From Frankiales bacterium (GTDB lineage Bacteria > Actinomycetota > Actinomycetes > Mycobacteriales > Jatrophihabitantaceae), in NCBI GenBank assembly GCA_025966315.1, contig JAOPUZ010000073.1:1-64000 (forward strand): a stretch of 64,000 bases of DNA. Direction: 5' to 3'. Positions within the stretch are counted from its first letter, which is position 1, and the number at the start of each line of letters is the position of its first letter. Both the position numbers and the translations under genes were made by a program. Below the pieces are notes generated by a model. That model made no database searches, was not told where the DNA came from, and saw nothing but the letters and a program-made list of their open reading frames with translations. This document shows, one piece after another, positions 37,357-47,943 of the stretch.

Positions 37357-38121
37357 TCACGCCGAGCGCGGTGCCAGGCCGGCAAGGGTGAAAGCGCCAA
37401 GCCCAAGGCGATCCTCGGCGGCGGTGTAGCTGCTCTTCCCGGATTTCGCGTCGGCCTCGACCAGCTTGCGGAACAGCACGGGCTCTTCCGGATGTACGGT
37501 AACCGGCTCGACCTTCCGATACCCCCTCGCGGAGATCTGTTTGAACAGCGACGTCTTGCGAGAGTCGTCGATGTGCCCCAAATGGCTGCCGCGCATGATC
37601 AGTGCCTGGATTGAAACACCCCACCGAGCCTTCATCTGGACGAACTCGCGCAGGGTAGGCAGCTGGTCTCCGATGAATTCCGCGTACGAACTTCGTGGGA
37701 CGAGGAAGGCGCCAGCGAAGCGGTTGGCTTCGTCCTCCGGACTAGCCACGAATGTCCGCCGGGTGTGCAATACCAGGTGCCCGACCTCATGGGCGAGTGT
37801 GAACCGCTGCCGGTCGCCGCTAGCGCCGTGGAAGTAGCCGACGATGGCCGGGTCGGGCGGCCCCGGCCAGCACGATGCGCCGAAATGCCCGACCGTCTCG
37901 GTGTCATCGTCGCCGCCTGACAACGCCAGTGGCGCAACGACAATGCCTCCGCGCTCCAGTGCTCGGGTGACATGCAGGATCGGCCCGGACGCGTCGAGAC
38001 CCAGCGCCATCCTGGTCTGCGCTGCCAATTCCTCGATCTGATCACCGGTGAGCGCCTGGTCGACGGCGATCGGCAATGTCGGCGGGATGTAGCCCTTGCG
38101 ATCATGGACGAGCGTCCACAC
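37357..38121 (-). CDS. ImmA/IrrE-family metallopeptidase
   Basis: RFTLAHEVGHLVLHTRRTFVASPEDEANRFAGAFLVPRSSY (HExxH). Confidence 0.88.
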   Translation of the reverse strand: MWTLVHDRKGYIPPTLPIAVDQALTGDQIEELAAQTRMALGLDASGPILHVTRALERGGIVVAPLALSGGDDDTETVGHFGASCWPGPPDPAIVGYFHGASGDRQRFTLAHEVGHLVLHTRRTFVASPEDEANRFAGAFLVPRSSYAEFIGDQLPTLREFVQMKARWGVSIQALIMRGSHLGHIDDSRKTSLFKQISARGYRKVEPVTVHPEEPVLFRKLVEADAKSGKSSYTAAEDRLGLGAFTLAGLAPRSA

Positions 38122-38147
38122 GACCCGATACGACTGACGTCCTGGAC

Positions 38148-38444
38148 TCAGCTCGCTCGGACTGACGTCGCGCGGCTTTTCTGGGTGTCATCGCGACGAC
38201 TTTCCGCGTTGGGGCCGGCCCCGTACGGCGTCTGAATGAGGTTGCGACGGTCGAGCCAGTACTCCAATTCCGCCGCGGGCACCGGGCGCGAAAGGTAGTA
38301 GCCCTGCGCCTCGTCGCAGCCGAGCCGGGTGAGCTCGGCCAGGGCTACGTCGGTTTCGACGCCTTCGGCGACCGTGCGTAAACCGAGACTGTGGGCCAAG
38401 GCGATGATCGAGCCGACCAGCGCGCTGGCCCGAGGGTCGAGCAC
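38148..38444 (-). pseudogene. C-terminal remnant of an EAL-domain protein
   Basis: SALVGSIIALAHSLGLRTVAEGVETDVALAELTRLGCDEAQGYYLSRPVPAAELEYWL; in-frame TAG shortly upstream, no N-terminal part. Confidence 0.75.
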
Positions 38445-38812
38445 GGCTGGTCGCGCACCGTACTACTGAATCAGGTCATGAACCGGCTCCGCACGCGCAG
38501 CGGCTCTTCACCCTCGAACTTCGCCGGCCCGCTCCCTGCGGCCGAGTCCGAGCTGTCCCAGCAACTTCGGTCTACACCAGGTTGCTGACGTCCGGCTGCC
38601 GTCGCCGACCCGGGTCGACCGGAACGAAACACATTGGGCGTGGACGCGGATTCGGCTACGCTCGGCGGCGCCAACCAGGGAAACAATAAGGCGGAAGCGA
38701 TGTATACGCGGCTAGAACAGCAGGGCAGTGGATGCCAAGTGGGCTCGGCGTCGACGCCCGCGGGCCCTGAGATCGTCCTACGGCCAGCTCTGAGGTAGGC
38801 AATACCCGCCTC

Positions 38813-38852
38813 ACAAGCCGCCTTTGGAGCTGTTTGGAGGCGGCTTTCCCTT
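38813..38852 (+). terminator. Intrinsic terminator/attenuator upstream of rtcB
   Basis: AAGCCGCC-TTTGGAGCTGTTTGGA-GGCGGCTTtcccttttc. Confidence 0.7.
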
Positions 38853-38951
38853 TTCTGTAAACGAGACTCTCGAGACTTCCTGTGCCGCTCTGTGTCAATG
38901 ATCGAGTGCCAGCTCTCGGAATTGAGAATCATCATGAAAGGAGGTGCGCAC

Positions 38952-40136
38952 ATGGAGCGCATCACGGACAAGCTCATCAGCTGGGCGTCCATCTTGGAGC
39001 CGAGCACGCGGGCACAGGCGTGCCAGAGCGCCACGATGGAGTTCATCTACCCGCACCTCGCATTAATGCCTGACGCTCACCTGGGCATGGGCGCGACAGT
39101 CGGATCGGTCATCCCGACACACGGGGCGATCATGCCGGCCGCGGTGGGCGTGGACATCGGGTGCGGAATGATGGCCGTGCGGACCGAGTTCACGCGGGCG
39201 GACGTGCAGCAAACAGCAGCGAAAAGCTCACTCAATGCGCTGCACGCCGCGATCGCGATCGCGGTTCCGCTGTCGGCGGGGGCCGCCAACGACAAGATCA
39301 CGGCCACCGCACAGATGCGGATCACCGAATTGGTGGGCATGCCCGGCATCGAGCAGGCCGAGGATGCGTTGCCGCATTGGCGCAGCCAGCTCGGCACCCT
39401 CGGTTCGGGAAATCACTTCATCGAGGTCAGCCTCGATGAAGACGACCGCGTCTGGTTGTTTCTGCACTCGGGGTCGCGAGGCGTGGGTAACCGCTTGGCC
39501 GGTAAGCACATCAAGGTCGCGCAGGCGTCCTGCGCGGCCGCCGGGATTCAGCTCCCGCAGCGGGATCTGGCCTACCTTTGTGAGGGCGCCGCCGAGTTTG
39601 ACGCCTACATTGAGGCGTTGAAATGGGCTCAGCATTTTGCCTTGCTCAACCGGGACGAAATGATGGATCGAGTGATCGACCGGACCTTCGCGTGGTTCGA
39701 CGCGAACCGCGACGAGTCGCGACTGGACGAGCCGGTGCGCTGCCATCACAACTACACGGTTCGCGAGGAGCATTTCGGCCAGCTGGTGTGGCTGTCGCGT
39801 AAGGGCGCCATCAGCGCCCAGAAGGGTGAGCTCGGCTTGATCCCGGGCTCAATGGGTGATCGCTCGTATGTCGTGGCCGGAAAGGGAAATCTGGACGCAC
39901 TCTGTTCCGCACCACACGGGGCGGGCCGGAACTTCTCTCGAACCGCAGCGCGGAAGCGGTTTACCCGCGCGGATCTGGACCAGCGGATGGCGGGCGTGGC
40001 CTGGGGTGAGTCCGACGCGTTCCTGGACGAGCATCCGGAGGCATACAAGCCAATCGATGTGGTGATGCGCGACGCGGAGTCGCTGGTCGAGGTCGTCCAC
40101 GAACTGCGCCAGATCGTCAACGTCAAGGGCAACTGA
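38952..40136 (+). CDS. rtcB: RtcB-family RNA-splicing ligase
   Basis: MPDAHLGMGATVGSVIPTHGAIMPAAVGVDIGCGMMAVRTEF...SGNHFIEV...HSGSRGVGNRLAGKHI; strong SD AAAGGAGGT. Confidence 0.95.
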   Translation: MERITDKLISWASILEPSTRAQACQSATMEFIYPHLALMPDAHLGMGATVGSVIPTHGAIMPAAVGVDIGCGMMAVRTEFTRADVQQTAAKSSLNALHAAIAIAVPLSAGAANDKITATAQMRITELVGMPGIEQAEDALPHWRSQLGTLGSGNHFIEVSLDEDDRVWLFLHSGSRGVGNRLAGKHIKVAQASCAAAGIQLPQRDLAYLCEGAAEFDAYIEALKWAQHFALLNRDEMMDRVIDRTFAWFDANRDESRLDEPVRCHHNYTVREEHFGQLVWLSRKGAISAQKGELGLIPGSMGDRSYVVAGKGNLDALCSAPHGAGRNFSRTAARKRFTRADLDQRMAGVAWGESDAFLDEHPEAYKPIDVVMRDAESLVEVVHELRQIVNVKGN

Positions 40137-40215
40137 GACGCGAGCCGGGACGCACCGGCTCGCGTCCCGACCGTTCGAAAGGCATTGTCGGTTGAGTTGA
40201 CGGTGCCAGTGCCAG

Positions 40216-42879
40216 CTACCCGTCCACGGATCGGGGCAACGCGGATGCCTCGCTCGGGGTACCGGAATTGAATAGCGCGGTTGCTGGCTTGGGGTGTGCG
40301 TATAAAAAGCCCTGGCCGCATTCGACGTCGGCGTCGCGGAGTCGGTCGGCCTGATGTTCGTACTCAATGCCTTCGGCGACCACGGAGAGTCCGAAGGCGT
40401 GGGCGGCTGAGACGATGAGGCGAACGAGCTCCTGGTGTGCGGGGTCGGCTGAGGCGACAAAGCTGCGATCGATCTTGAGCGTGTCGACGGGCAGTCTGGG
40501 AAGTTGGCCGATCGAGGTGAATCCGGTGCCGAAGTCGTCGATAGCGATCTGGACGCCCAGTGTGCGCAGGGATTGCATGTTGTTGGTCGCGATCGGATCA
40601 TCCACAAGGACGGTTTCGGTCAGCTCGACGATCAGCTGGCGTGGGTCGACGCCCGAGCTTTCGAGCGCGTCGGTGACGTCATTGAGTAGTTGGTTGCTGC
40701 CCAGGTGTCTTCCCGAAATGTTGACGGCCATGCTGAGGTCGGCGGCCACGGCTCCGGTGCGCACCCATCGAGCCAACTGTTGGGTGGCTTCTCGCAGCAC
40801 CCACCGTCCGATGTCGTTGATCAGAGTTGATCGTTCCGCCACTGGAATGAACTCGTCCGGCGGCACCATGCCATGGCCGGGCCGCATCCACCTGATGAGG
40901 GCCTCCACGCCGACAGTCTCGCGCGTGTTCAGATCGATGATGGCTTGGTAATACAGCACGAATTCGGCCTTTTCCAACCCGGCCGCAATGGCATGTTCAA
41001 GATCTGCGCGAAATGCGAGCTCGGCTCGCAGACCGTCGTCAAAGATATCTACCCGCCCGCGTCCGGCATTCTTGGCCCGGTAGGCCGCGGCGTCTGCTTC
41101 CTGCAGCAGTCGGTCGGCATCGACATAGCCGTCACGGCAGAACGCGATCCCAACGCTGGTCCCGACCCGCATCGCCCGCTCGTCGACGACCATCTCCGCC
41201 GACACCTGTTCAACGAGGCGTTCGGCCAGCCGGACGATGTCGGCCTCGTCGCTGATGTTTTCGAGCAGGACGACGAATTCGTCACCGCCGAGTCGGGCGA
41301 CGCTGTCGCCGTCTCGCACCACCTGCAGCATCCGACGGGCCACGCTGCGCAGCACCTCATCGCCCGCGGCGTGACCAAAATTGTCGTTGATTGTCTTGAA
41401 GTGGTCGAGGTCGATGAACATCAGCGCGGTCTTGGTCGAGGAACGCTGAGCTCGGTGCAAGGCCTGCTCGATGAGCACGAGTGCCTGGGCCCGGTTGGGC
41501 AATTCGGTGAGCGCGTCATGCGCGGCACGGTGCGCCAGTTCGCCTTGCGCGATCTCGCGGTCGTGGATCGCGCTGATGATGGACGCCACCGATGAATGCA
41601 CAACCTGGCCCAGCGGACCGGGCAGCGCCTGGCGGACCACCGGATTGTCGAGGTCACCGGCGGTCACGGCGGCGGCCTGCGCCTCGATATTGCGGAGGCT
41701 GGCCACTGAGCTCGATAGGGCCCGCGCGACGGTTCGGACCTCACGAGGACCGCTGACCTGTACGTCGGTCAACTCTCCGAGGCTGATCCGGGTGGCCTGT
41801 TCGGCCAGCCGGTCGAGCGGACGGCTAACCGAACGCTTGATCACGGCGGCGATCGCGACGCTGATCAGGACCAGCAGCAGTGCCGCCGCGATGATCCAAG
41901 CCAGGTCCAGTGTTGCCTGGTGACGCTGCACCCGGCCGGCCGCAAGCGCGCGATCGAGGGCGTAGCTGAGAACCGTCATGTAGGCCTTGTTGCGTGAACC
42001 GTCCTCGATGATCAGGTCGATCATCCTGGTCACCGACACCGCTGTCGTGGAAGTGAGTTGGGACGCCAGGTATCGATTGAACTCCGAGACGGCCGGATCG
42101 GCGTTGACGACGGCCCATTTCGCGGCAATGGACGGCGTGGACTGCTGAGCAACGGCCGCTGACGCCCCAGCGTAGGTGCCCCACGCCTGCGCCCAGGCCG
42201 CGTCGAGTACGGGCGTGGAGCCATTAATCACAAACTGCGTCCCGCTGAACAGGATGAGTTCTTGCGCGCCGGCCTGGGTTGCTCGCATGGTCAGATCGAC
42301 GTCGTGCAGCGCCTGGATCCCGACGGCATCGATACCGTCCTTCGTCGCCGCGATGACCTGCGAATACTCCGTCGAGGCCATCGCCGCCATGAACGAGTTC
42401 ACGTCCGTCATCGCGGTGGCGATGGTCTTCGGATCGTCCATGCGTGCGCGGATCTTTGCCAACTCCGCCCGGAAGTCACGACCGGCGTCGGCGACCGACG
42501 GATACCGGGCCAATGCCGCTACCGCAGCATCGGTGGCGGTACGCAGTGTCGGGAGCTGCGCAATGATGGCTCCCGCGACCCCGAATGTGCCCGTGGGCGT
42601 GGTATTCGTAACGGCGCCGATCAGCGGCTGGTTCTTGGCCGCCGTCGCCGAGTAGCCAGGCAGGACCTCTTGCTCAAAGGCGTTGCGAGCTACGCCCATG
42701 GCCGCAGCGCTGCGGATGTGTTCCTCGGCGCCGCTTGCTGATCGCACGCTGCTCACCCGGCTGCCCACCCCTACCGCGGCCGCCAACCCGACACCGACCA
42801 GCGGGACCAGGACCAACGCCAACAGCCGTACCCGCAGACTGCCGCCGTCCCGAACCGACGTTGATCGAAATAGGTACAT
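40216..42879 (-). CDS. Membrane-bound HAMP-GGDEF-EAL cyclic-di-GMP enzyme
   Basis: RLGGDEFVVLLENI, VGVEALIRWMRPGHG, IAIDDFGTGFTSIGQL, VVAEGIEYEHQ. Confidence 0.95.
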   Translation of the reverse strand: MYLFRSTSVRDGGSLRVRLLALVLVPLVGVGLAAAVGVGSRVSSVRSASGAEEHIRSAAAMGVARNAFEQEVLPGYSATAAKNQPLIGAVTNTTPTGTFGVAGAIIAQLPTLRTATDAAVAALARYPSVADAGRDFRAELAKIRARMDDPKTIATAMTDVNSFMAAMASTEYSQVIAATKDGIDAVGIQALHDVDLTMRATQAGAQELILFSGTQFVINGSTPVLDAAWAQAWGTYAGASAAVAQQSTPSIAAKWAVVNADPAVSEFNRYLASQLTSTTAVSVTRMIDLIIEDGSRNKAYMTVLSYALDRALAAGRVQRHQATLDLAWIIAAALLLVLISVAIAAVIKRSVSRPLDRLAEQATRISLGELTDVQVSGPREVRTVARALSSSVASLRNIEAQAAAVTAGDLDNPVVRQALPGPLGQVVHSSVASIISAIHDREIAQGELAHRAAHDALTELPNRAQALVLIEQALHRAQRSSTKTALMFIDLDHFKTINDNFGHAAGDEVLRSVARRMLQVVRDGDSVARLGGDEFVVLLENISDEADIVRLAERLVEQVSAEMVVDERAMRVGTSVGIAFCRDGYVDADRLLQEADAAAYRAKNAGRGRVDIFDDGLRAELAFRADLEHAIAAGLEKAEFVLYYQAIIDLNTRETVGVEALIRWMRPGHGMVPPDEFIPVAERSTLINDIGRWVLREATQQLARWVRTGAVAADLSMAVNISGRHLGSNQLLNDVTDALESSGVDPRQLIVELTETVLVDDPIATNNMQSLRTLGVQIAIDDFGTGFTSIGQLPRLPVDTLKIDRSFVASADPAHQELVRLIVSAAHAFGLSVVAEGIEYEHQADRLRDADVECGQGFLYAHPKPATALFNSGTPSEASALPRSVDG

Positions 42880-42948
42880 ATTTCATCTATCGGCCCACCG
42901 CGCCGAACCTGAAGCGGCGTGCCGCTTTCGTGACGTCCGGACGGAGCT

Positions 42949-44517
42949 CTACCGGTATTTCTTGGCCACGCGCTGGGCTTTGTCGCGAGCCGCCTGGGCG
43001 TTCTCCATTTCCCGTTCATACAGAATCCCGAAGGCGAAACCATTTTCGCCGACGGTGTCGCCGGCCTTGGCGCCCAGCCGGCGAAGCAACGCCGCGCTGA
43101 CCAGGCTGTCTTGGTGCGCACCGAGCAGATCCTGCAATTTCTCATACCGCTTCGCGTGCCGGGCGCCAGCCTTGCTGCCGATCACGGGCTCGGCGGCTTC
43201 CGCGGCGTAGCGGGCCCGCTTGGCGGCTTTGCGGGCGGCATGGAGCAGGTGAATGTCGCCAGTTGCGTTCGCCTTGGCCAGCCGGCGGGCGACCTTGCGT
43301 TCGGCACGGGCCAGCGGCGCGGCGATGGTGTCGCGATTGGCGCGGGCCTTCTCGGTCTGCGGAGGCTGCTGAACCCAGTTGTCCAGGTCGGTGAGCAATT
43401 GCAGGTAGCGATCCGTCGTCAGGTTCTGCTGCAGGGTTTCCCAGTGCTCGGCCTGTTCCCGACGAAGTTCGGTATCCAGCCGCGTACGGACCGGACCGAG
43501 CAACAATGTTTCGTCGACCTCGTCAAGCATCCGGTCCAGCCGGAGTCGCAGCACCTGTCGATCACGTATCTCACCCAGCAAGGCTGCGAGCCAGCGTAAT
43601 TCTCCGTCGAGGCTGGCGGCCCGGGCGGCGTCGAACAGCGGACGGAAGACTCGCAACGTGCCTCGAAGCCGCCGGGTGGCGACCCGGGTCTTGTGAATGA
43701 CGCCGTCGTCGCCGCGACGCAGGGCCAGATCGCCGGCCAGGATGACGTGTCGTTGCTCGGCCAGATAAGCGGCCACGACGTCGCCGACCGGCGGCTCGGC
43801 CCGCTTGGCCCGCTCGGCCCGCCTAACGCCGCGCTCGGCGTTCGCGGCGGTGGGAGCGGTGGTGGCGGTGGTGGCGGTGGAAGCGGTGGAAGCGGTGGAA
43901 GCGGTGGAATCGGTGGTGGCGGTCGCAGCGCGGGGAAGCGCGCGGGCCAGTTTGGACGGGCTGACCGATTCGCGGGCGCCGGCCCGTCGTAGCCGCTTAC
44001 CCAAGGCATAGAGCAGGTCCAGCTCCGCCTCGCCCAGTTCGACTTCGACCTCGCGCCAACTGCTGACGGTGGCTGCAGGCCCGGCGGCCGCGGCATGCAC
44101 CGAGTCGTCATCGACCTCGGCCAGCGTCGTCCCCGCCTTGTCGAGCAGGCGGGTGACGGTGCGTTCGGTAGTAATGCTCGCGATCTGGCTCAGCGGTTGT
44201 GCTCGGACGACGCCGAAGACCAACTTGCTCAGCTCGTCGGGAACCTTGTCACTGACGTCGGGCAGGCGGATCTCCTCGCGAAACGGTGCGCTCGGGACCT
44301 TCAGTTGCCACCCGGTGTCGGTGCTTCCGGTGCGTCGCCGCAGCGTAATACCAGCCTTGAACAGCGCGCGATCGCTGGTGTCGAAGTAGTCGCTGCGGAG
44401 CTGCTCGATGCTGGTTTCGATCCGGCCGCCCACCGGAAGCAACTCGACGACATCGGGGACGACAAAGCCGGGTTCGACGTCAAACTTCAGTTCGCGTTCC
44501 TGATATGACTCGGACAT
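42949..44517 (-). CDS. CYTH and CHAD domain-containing protein
   Basis: N-terminal ERELKFDVEPGFVVPDV (CYTH ExExK), CHAD region VHDLR-like 'IHKTRVATRRLRGTLRVFRPLF'; S/T-A repeat linker. Confidence 0.93.
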   Translation of the reverse strand: MSESYQERELKFDVEPGFVVPDVVELLPVGGRIETSIEQLRSDYFDTSDRALFKAGITLRRRTGSTDTGWQLKVPSAPFREEIRLPDVSDKVPDELSKLVFGVVRAQPLSQIASITTERTVTRLLDKAGTTLAEVDDDSVHAAAAGPAATVSSWREVEVELGEAELDLLYALGKRLRRAGARESVSPSKLARALPRAATATTDSTASTASTASTATTATTAPTAANAERGVRRAERAKRAEPPVGDVVAAYLAEQRHVILAGDLALRRGDDGVIHKTRVATRRLRGTLRVFRPLFDAARAASLDGELRWLAALLGEIRDRQVLRLRLDRMLDEVDETLLLGPVRTRLDTELRREQAEHWETLQQNLTTDRYLQLLTDLDNWVQQPPQTEKARANRDTIAAPLARAERKVARRLAKANATGDIHLLHAARKAAKRARYAAEAAEPVIGSKAGARHAKRYEKLQDLLGAHQDSLVSAALLRRLGAKAGDTVGENGFAFGILYEREMENAQAARDKAQRVAKKYR

Positions 44518-44593
44518 GCCCTCATTGTGCCGCGGCCCGCGACAATCGTCCTAGGTCACCGGACGACAATTCCGGCGTCAATGCGCGACATTC

Positions 44594-45061
44594 TCATTCC
44601 ATGACAATGTCGTGGCCGGGGCCGCGCTCGTTTTCTGCTCTCGGACCAAAGTATCGCCGGTCTGCTTCGGTGATGGTGAGGTCGTTGATGCTCGCCTCGC
44701 GCCGGCGCATCAGGCCGTACTCGTCGAATTCCCACAGTTCATTGCCGTAGCTGCGATACCACTGGCTCGCGATGTCGTGCCATTCGTACTGAAAGCGGAC
44801 CGCCATTCGGTTTTCGCGAAATCCCCACAGACTCTTGCGCAGAACATAGTCGAGTTCGCGCTGCCATTTGTCGGTGAGAAATCGGACGATTTCGGATCGC
44901 CCGGTGACGAACACGTCGCGATTACGCCAGACGGAATCCTCGGTATAGGCCAGACTCACGCGTTCGGGGTCGCGGGTGTTCCAGGCGTCCTCGGCTGCTT
45001 GGACCTTCTGTACTGCGGTCTCGGGTGTGAACGGCGGTAGCGGCGGTCGCGGCGTGGGCAT
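44594..45061 (-). CDS. Nuclear transport factor 2-like (DUF1348-like) protein
   Basis: [79 protein letters not shown]. Confidence 0.9.
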   Translation of the reverse strand: MPTPRPPLPPFTPETAVQKVQAAEDAWNTRDPERVSLAYTEDSVWRNRDVFVTGRSEIVRFLTDKWQRELDYVLRKSLWGFRENRMAVRFQYEWHDIASQWYRSYGNELWEFDEYGLMRRREASINDLTITEADRRYFGPRAENERGPGHDIVME

Positions 45062-45091
45062 ACGAGTCAGCTTCTCAACGCGGTGCCGTCG

Positions 45092-46132
45092 CTAGCCTGC
45101 GGGCACCAGGACGGCACGGCCGCGGATCTGACCGTCGTGCAGCTTCGCGTACGCCTGCGCGCCGTCGGTGAGGTCGAATTGCTCGATCTCGACGGTGATC
45201 TGTCCCCGTCGAGCGAGCTCCAGCACCTCGAGTAGCTCGGCGCGGCTGCCCCAGTAAGGCGTACGAATCGCGGCGTCATAGGGCACCGAGCCGAACCTGA
45301 CCGGAATGGTCCCGCCGCCCACGGCCACGATCCAGATGTCGGAGTTCGTTGCCGCCGCGGCCACGCCGATGTCGATGGCTCGTTGGGCGCCGGCGAAGTC
45401 GAAGACCGCGTCGACGCCGAGGCCGGCGGTGAGCGAGCGAATGTTCGCGACGGCGTCATCGTCGCTGAAGAAGGTGTGGTGCGCGCCGACCTGCTTGGCC
45501 AGGGCGAGCTTCTCTTCGGAGATGTCGAGCGCAATGATCGTCGCGCTGGTCATGGCCCGCAGGATCTGGATGGCAATGTGCCCCAGGCCGCCGGCGCCCA
45601 GCACCAGCGCGGTCGTTCCGGCGCCCAGCTTGGGGACGGACTGCTTGATGGCGTGATACGGCGTGAGGCCCGCGTCGGTGAGCGCGACGTTCTGCACCGG
45701 GTCGAGCTCACCCAACGGAACGAGGTACCTGGCGTCCGGGATCAGCATGTATTCGGCCATCGACCCCTGGGATCCGAGGCCGGGCGGCGCGATTCCTTCG
45801 GCCGCCGCGTTCGTACACAGCTGCTCGCGGCCGGCTGCGCAATTGTGGCAACGACCGCAACCCCACGGGGCGAAGACGGCGACCGAGTCGCCGACCTTTG
45901 GATCCAGCACCCCGGCGCCGACCTCGGCCACGATTCCGGCGCCTTCATGCCCGAGGGTGAGCGGCAGCGGCATGCTGAACTGGTCCGCGGACAGTCCCAT
46001 AAGGTAATTGTCCGAGTGGCAGACGCCGGCCGCGGTGACCTTTAGCAAAACCTGGCCCGGACCAACCGCGGGCTTGGGGATGTCGACGATTTCGGGCGGC
46101 GAACCAATTGTCGTGTAGCGCAGCGCTTTCAA
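45092..46132 (-). CDS. NAD(P)-dependent zinc alcohol dehydrogenase
   Basis: GHEGAGIVAEVGAGV, CGRCHNCAAGREQLCTNA, LGAGGLGHIAIQ; TTG start 46132 preferred to the track start. Confidence 0.9.
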   Translation of the reverse strand: MKALRYTTIGSPPEIVDIPKPAVGPGQVLLKVTAAGVCHSDNYLMGLSADQFSMPLPLTLGHEGAGIVAEVGAGVLDPKVGDSVAVFAPWGCGRCHNCAAGREQLCTNAAAEGIAPPGLGSQGSMAEYMLIPDARYLVPLGELDPVQNVALTDAGLTPYHAIKQSVPKLGAGTTALVLGAGGLGHIAIQILRAMTSATIIALDISEEKLALAKQVGAHHTFFSDDDAVANIRSLTAGLGVDAVFDFAGAQRAIDIGVAAAATNSDIWIVAVGGGTIPVRFGSVPYDAAIRTPYWGSRAELLEVLELARRGQITVEIEQFDLTDGAQAYAKLHDGQIRGRAVLVPAG

Positions 46133-46194
46133 TGATCTGCTCCCGTCGAAGTTTCGACGGACGTTACTCCGATGACCTCTCGGCAGCGTGACGG

Positions 46195-47688
46195 TCAGCG
46201 CACCGCATGTCGATCGCCCAGCAGCCCGGGGACCGTCATGGCCATGATGCGCAGATCCAGCCGGAACGATTGGCGGCCGATGTAGTCGATGTCCAAGGCG
46301 ACCCGCTGTTGCACATCGGCTGCGGCGTGCAGCGGGCCGCGGGAGCCGTTGATGGCCGCCCAACCAGTCATTCCGGGCTTTATCCGGTGCCGGTGGGCGT
46401 ACTCGGCGACCAGTCGGGCCGACTCGACTTCACCGGTCTTCATGCCGATCGCGTGTGGTCGGGGACCGACGAGCGACATTTCACCCCGCAAAACATTGAT
46501 CAGTTGGGGCAGCTCGTCGAGGCTGGTCTTGCGCAGCACCCGTCCCAGGCGCGTAACCCGGTCATCGTTGGCGCTCACCTGACGTTCAGCGCGCGCGTCG
46601 GTGGCGTCGGTGCGCATCGACCGGAACTTCCAGACCACAATCTCTTCGTTGTTGAACCCGTGGCGGCGCTGCCGGAAGAACACCGGGCCGCGGCTGTCGA
46701 TCTTGATCAGCAGGGCGATCAGGGCGAGGACGGGGCTGGCCAGGATCAGGATCGGGGCGCCGATGAGCAGATCTTGTGCGCGCTTGGCGAACGCTTTGCG
46801 ATCGAGGTCGGCGGCACCGTCGAGCTCGGCCAGCGCGGAGTCTTCGAGCCGGGCCAGCGCCGCAGTCCGGCTGGAACTCTCTTGCGGAGCGAGGAACAGG
46901 GTGACCTCGTTCGGCAGGACCGCCAGGCGGGCGGCGATCTCACGAACCCGCTTGGTCGCGGACGGTTCGACGGCGATCACAACGCGGTCGACGTAGGGCG
47001 TGATCTTGTGGCTGAGCAATGCGTCGATGTCGCCGAGGACCGGGACGCCGAGCAGTGCCTTCGGGGAACGTTCCAGGCGGTCGTCGAACACTCCGAGGAC
47101 GTTGACGTTCCGTCGCGCGATCGCATCACCGATCACGCGCTCGGCGTATTCGGTGGCGCCCACGATGACGAGGTTCGGGGTCAGCCAGCCGGCGGACTGC
47201 CAGGCCCGCACGATCAGCCACCATCCGGTGTGTAATGCGGTCAGCACGATCGCCGCCAGGCCTATCCATTGCCAGCAGACCGTGTTCGACGGCCCGTCGG
47301 TGATCAGCCAGCTGGCGATGAAAACGACCGCGATCGACATGCCCAGCGCGCCGGCCAACTGGCCGAGGTGGGCGCGGATCCCGTTGCTGCGCTCGAACCG
47401 GTACAGCCGCAACGCGCGCAGCGCCCGGGCGAGCACCAGCGCGCCGAGAACCAACGGCAGGATCTGCCGTACGGACGTCGACAGGACGAGATGTGCCGGC
47501 GACTGTATAGCGCTGACCGCGGCGGTCACCGCGACGAGCGCGATGACGTCAACGGCTCGGAACACGTGCGAGCTGAGCCGCTTGCTCTGATTCGCGCGCA
47601 CGCTGACGAGCCGCCGGGGTCGCATCGGACCTCGACGGGACATGGACTCGACGGCGATCGCGTCAGAGTCGTGGAAGATGGTCATCAA
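46195..47688 (-). CDS. Polyprenyl-phosphate sugar transferase (exopolysaccharide biosynthesis, WbaP/GumD-like)
   Basis: VFFRQRRHGFNNEEIVVWKFRSMR...TRLGRVLRKTSLDELPQLINVLRGEMSLVGPRPHA...RHRIKPGMTGWAAINGSRG. Confidence 0.94.
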   Translation of the reverse strand: MMTIFHDSDAIAVESMSRRGPMRPRRLVSVRANQSKRLSSHVFRAVDVIALVAVTAAVSAIQSPAHLVLSTSVRQILPLVLGALVLARALRALRLYRFERSNGIRAHLGQLAGALGMSIAVVFIASWLITDGPSNTVCWQWIGLAAIVLTALHTGWWLIVRAWQSAGWLTPNLVIVGATEYAERVIGDAIARRNVNVLGVFDDRLERSPKALLGVPVLGDIDALLSHKITPYVDRVVIAVEPSATKRVREIAARLAVLPNEVTLFLAPQESSSRTAALARLEDSALAELDGAADLDRKAFAKRAQDLLIGAPILILASPVLALIALLIKIDSRGPVFFRQRRHGFNNEEIVVWKFRSMRTDATDARAERQVSANDDRVTRLGRVLRKTSLDELPQLINVLRGEMSLVGPRPHAIGMKTGEVESARLVAEYAHRHRIKPGMTGWAAINGSRGPLHAAADVQQRVALDIDYIGRQSFRLDLRIMAMTVPGLLGDRHAVR

Positions 47689-47943
47689 GGGCCCTCATCG
47701 GCAACTACGACCCGGATGTGAGGGCGACGGCCTGGTCGCGGACGCGCGGCGCTCATCGCCCTTCCGCTCTGATCGAAAGTTGAGAATGCACTCGCCAGGA
47801 GTTGATCAGCGCGCCGGGTCGGGAACGCTTCCAGGTGCTATACCTGTGAACGGCATCAAGCTCCGGGTTTCTTGGGTGTTCCGGCCGGGAGCCGGTTGAT
47901 GGCGTACTTCCGGCATTCTTTCCGCGTAAAGAAGGGACTTGTC

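Noticed and set aside
38663-38790. Possible tRNA upstream of rtcB
   Set aside because: I could not form a cloverleaf: no acceptable acceptor/T-arm (no GTTCRANYC) in the expected spacing.
40216-42879. Considered as the parent of the EAL remnant at 38148-38444
   Set aside because: C-terminal EAL sequences differ clearly, so it is not a simple tandem partial duplicate.
43693-43992. Gly-rich ORF (GGGGSGGGGGGGGSGG) that could look like a silk or antifreeze peptide
   Set aside because: It is the antisense reading of the S/T-A repeat linker of the CYTH-CHAD protein.
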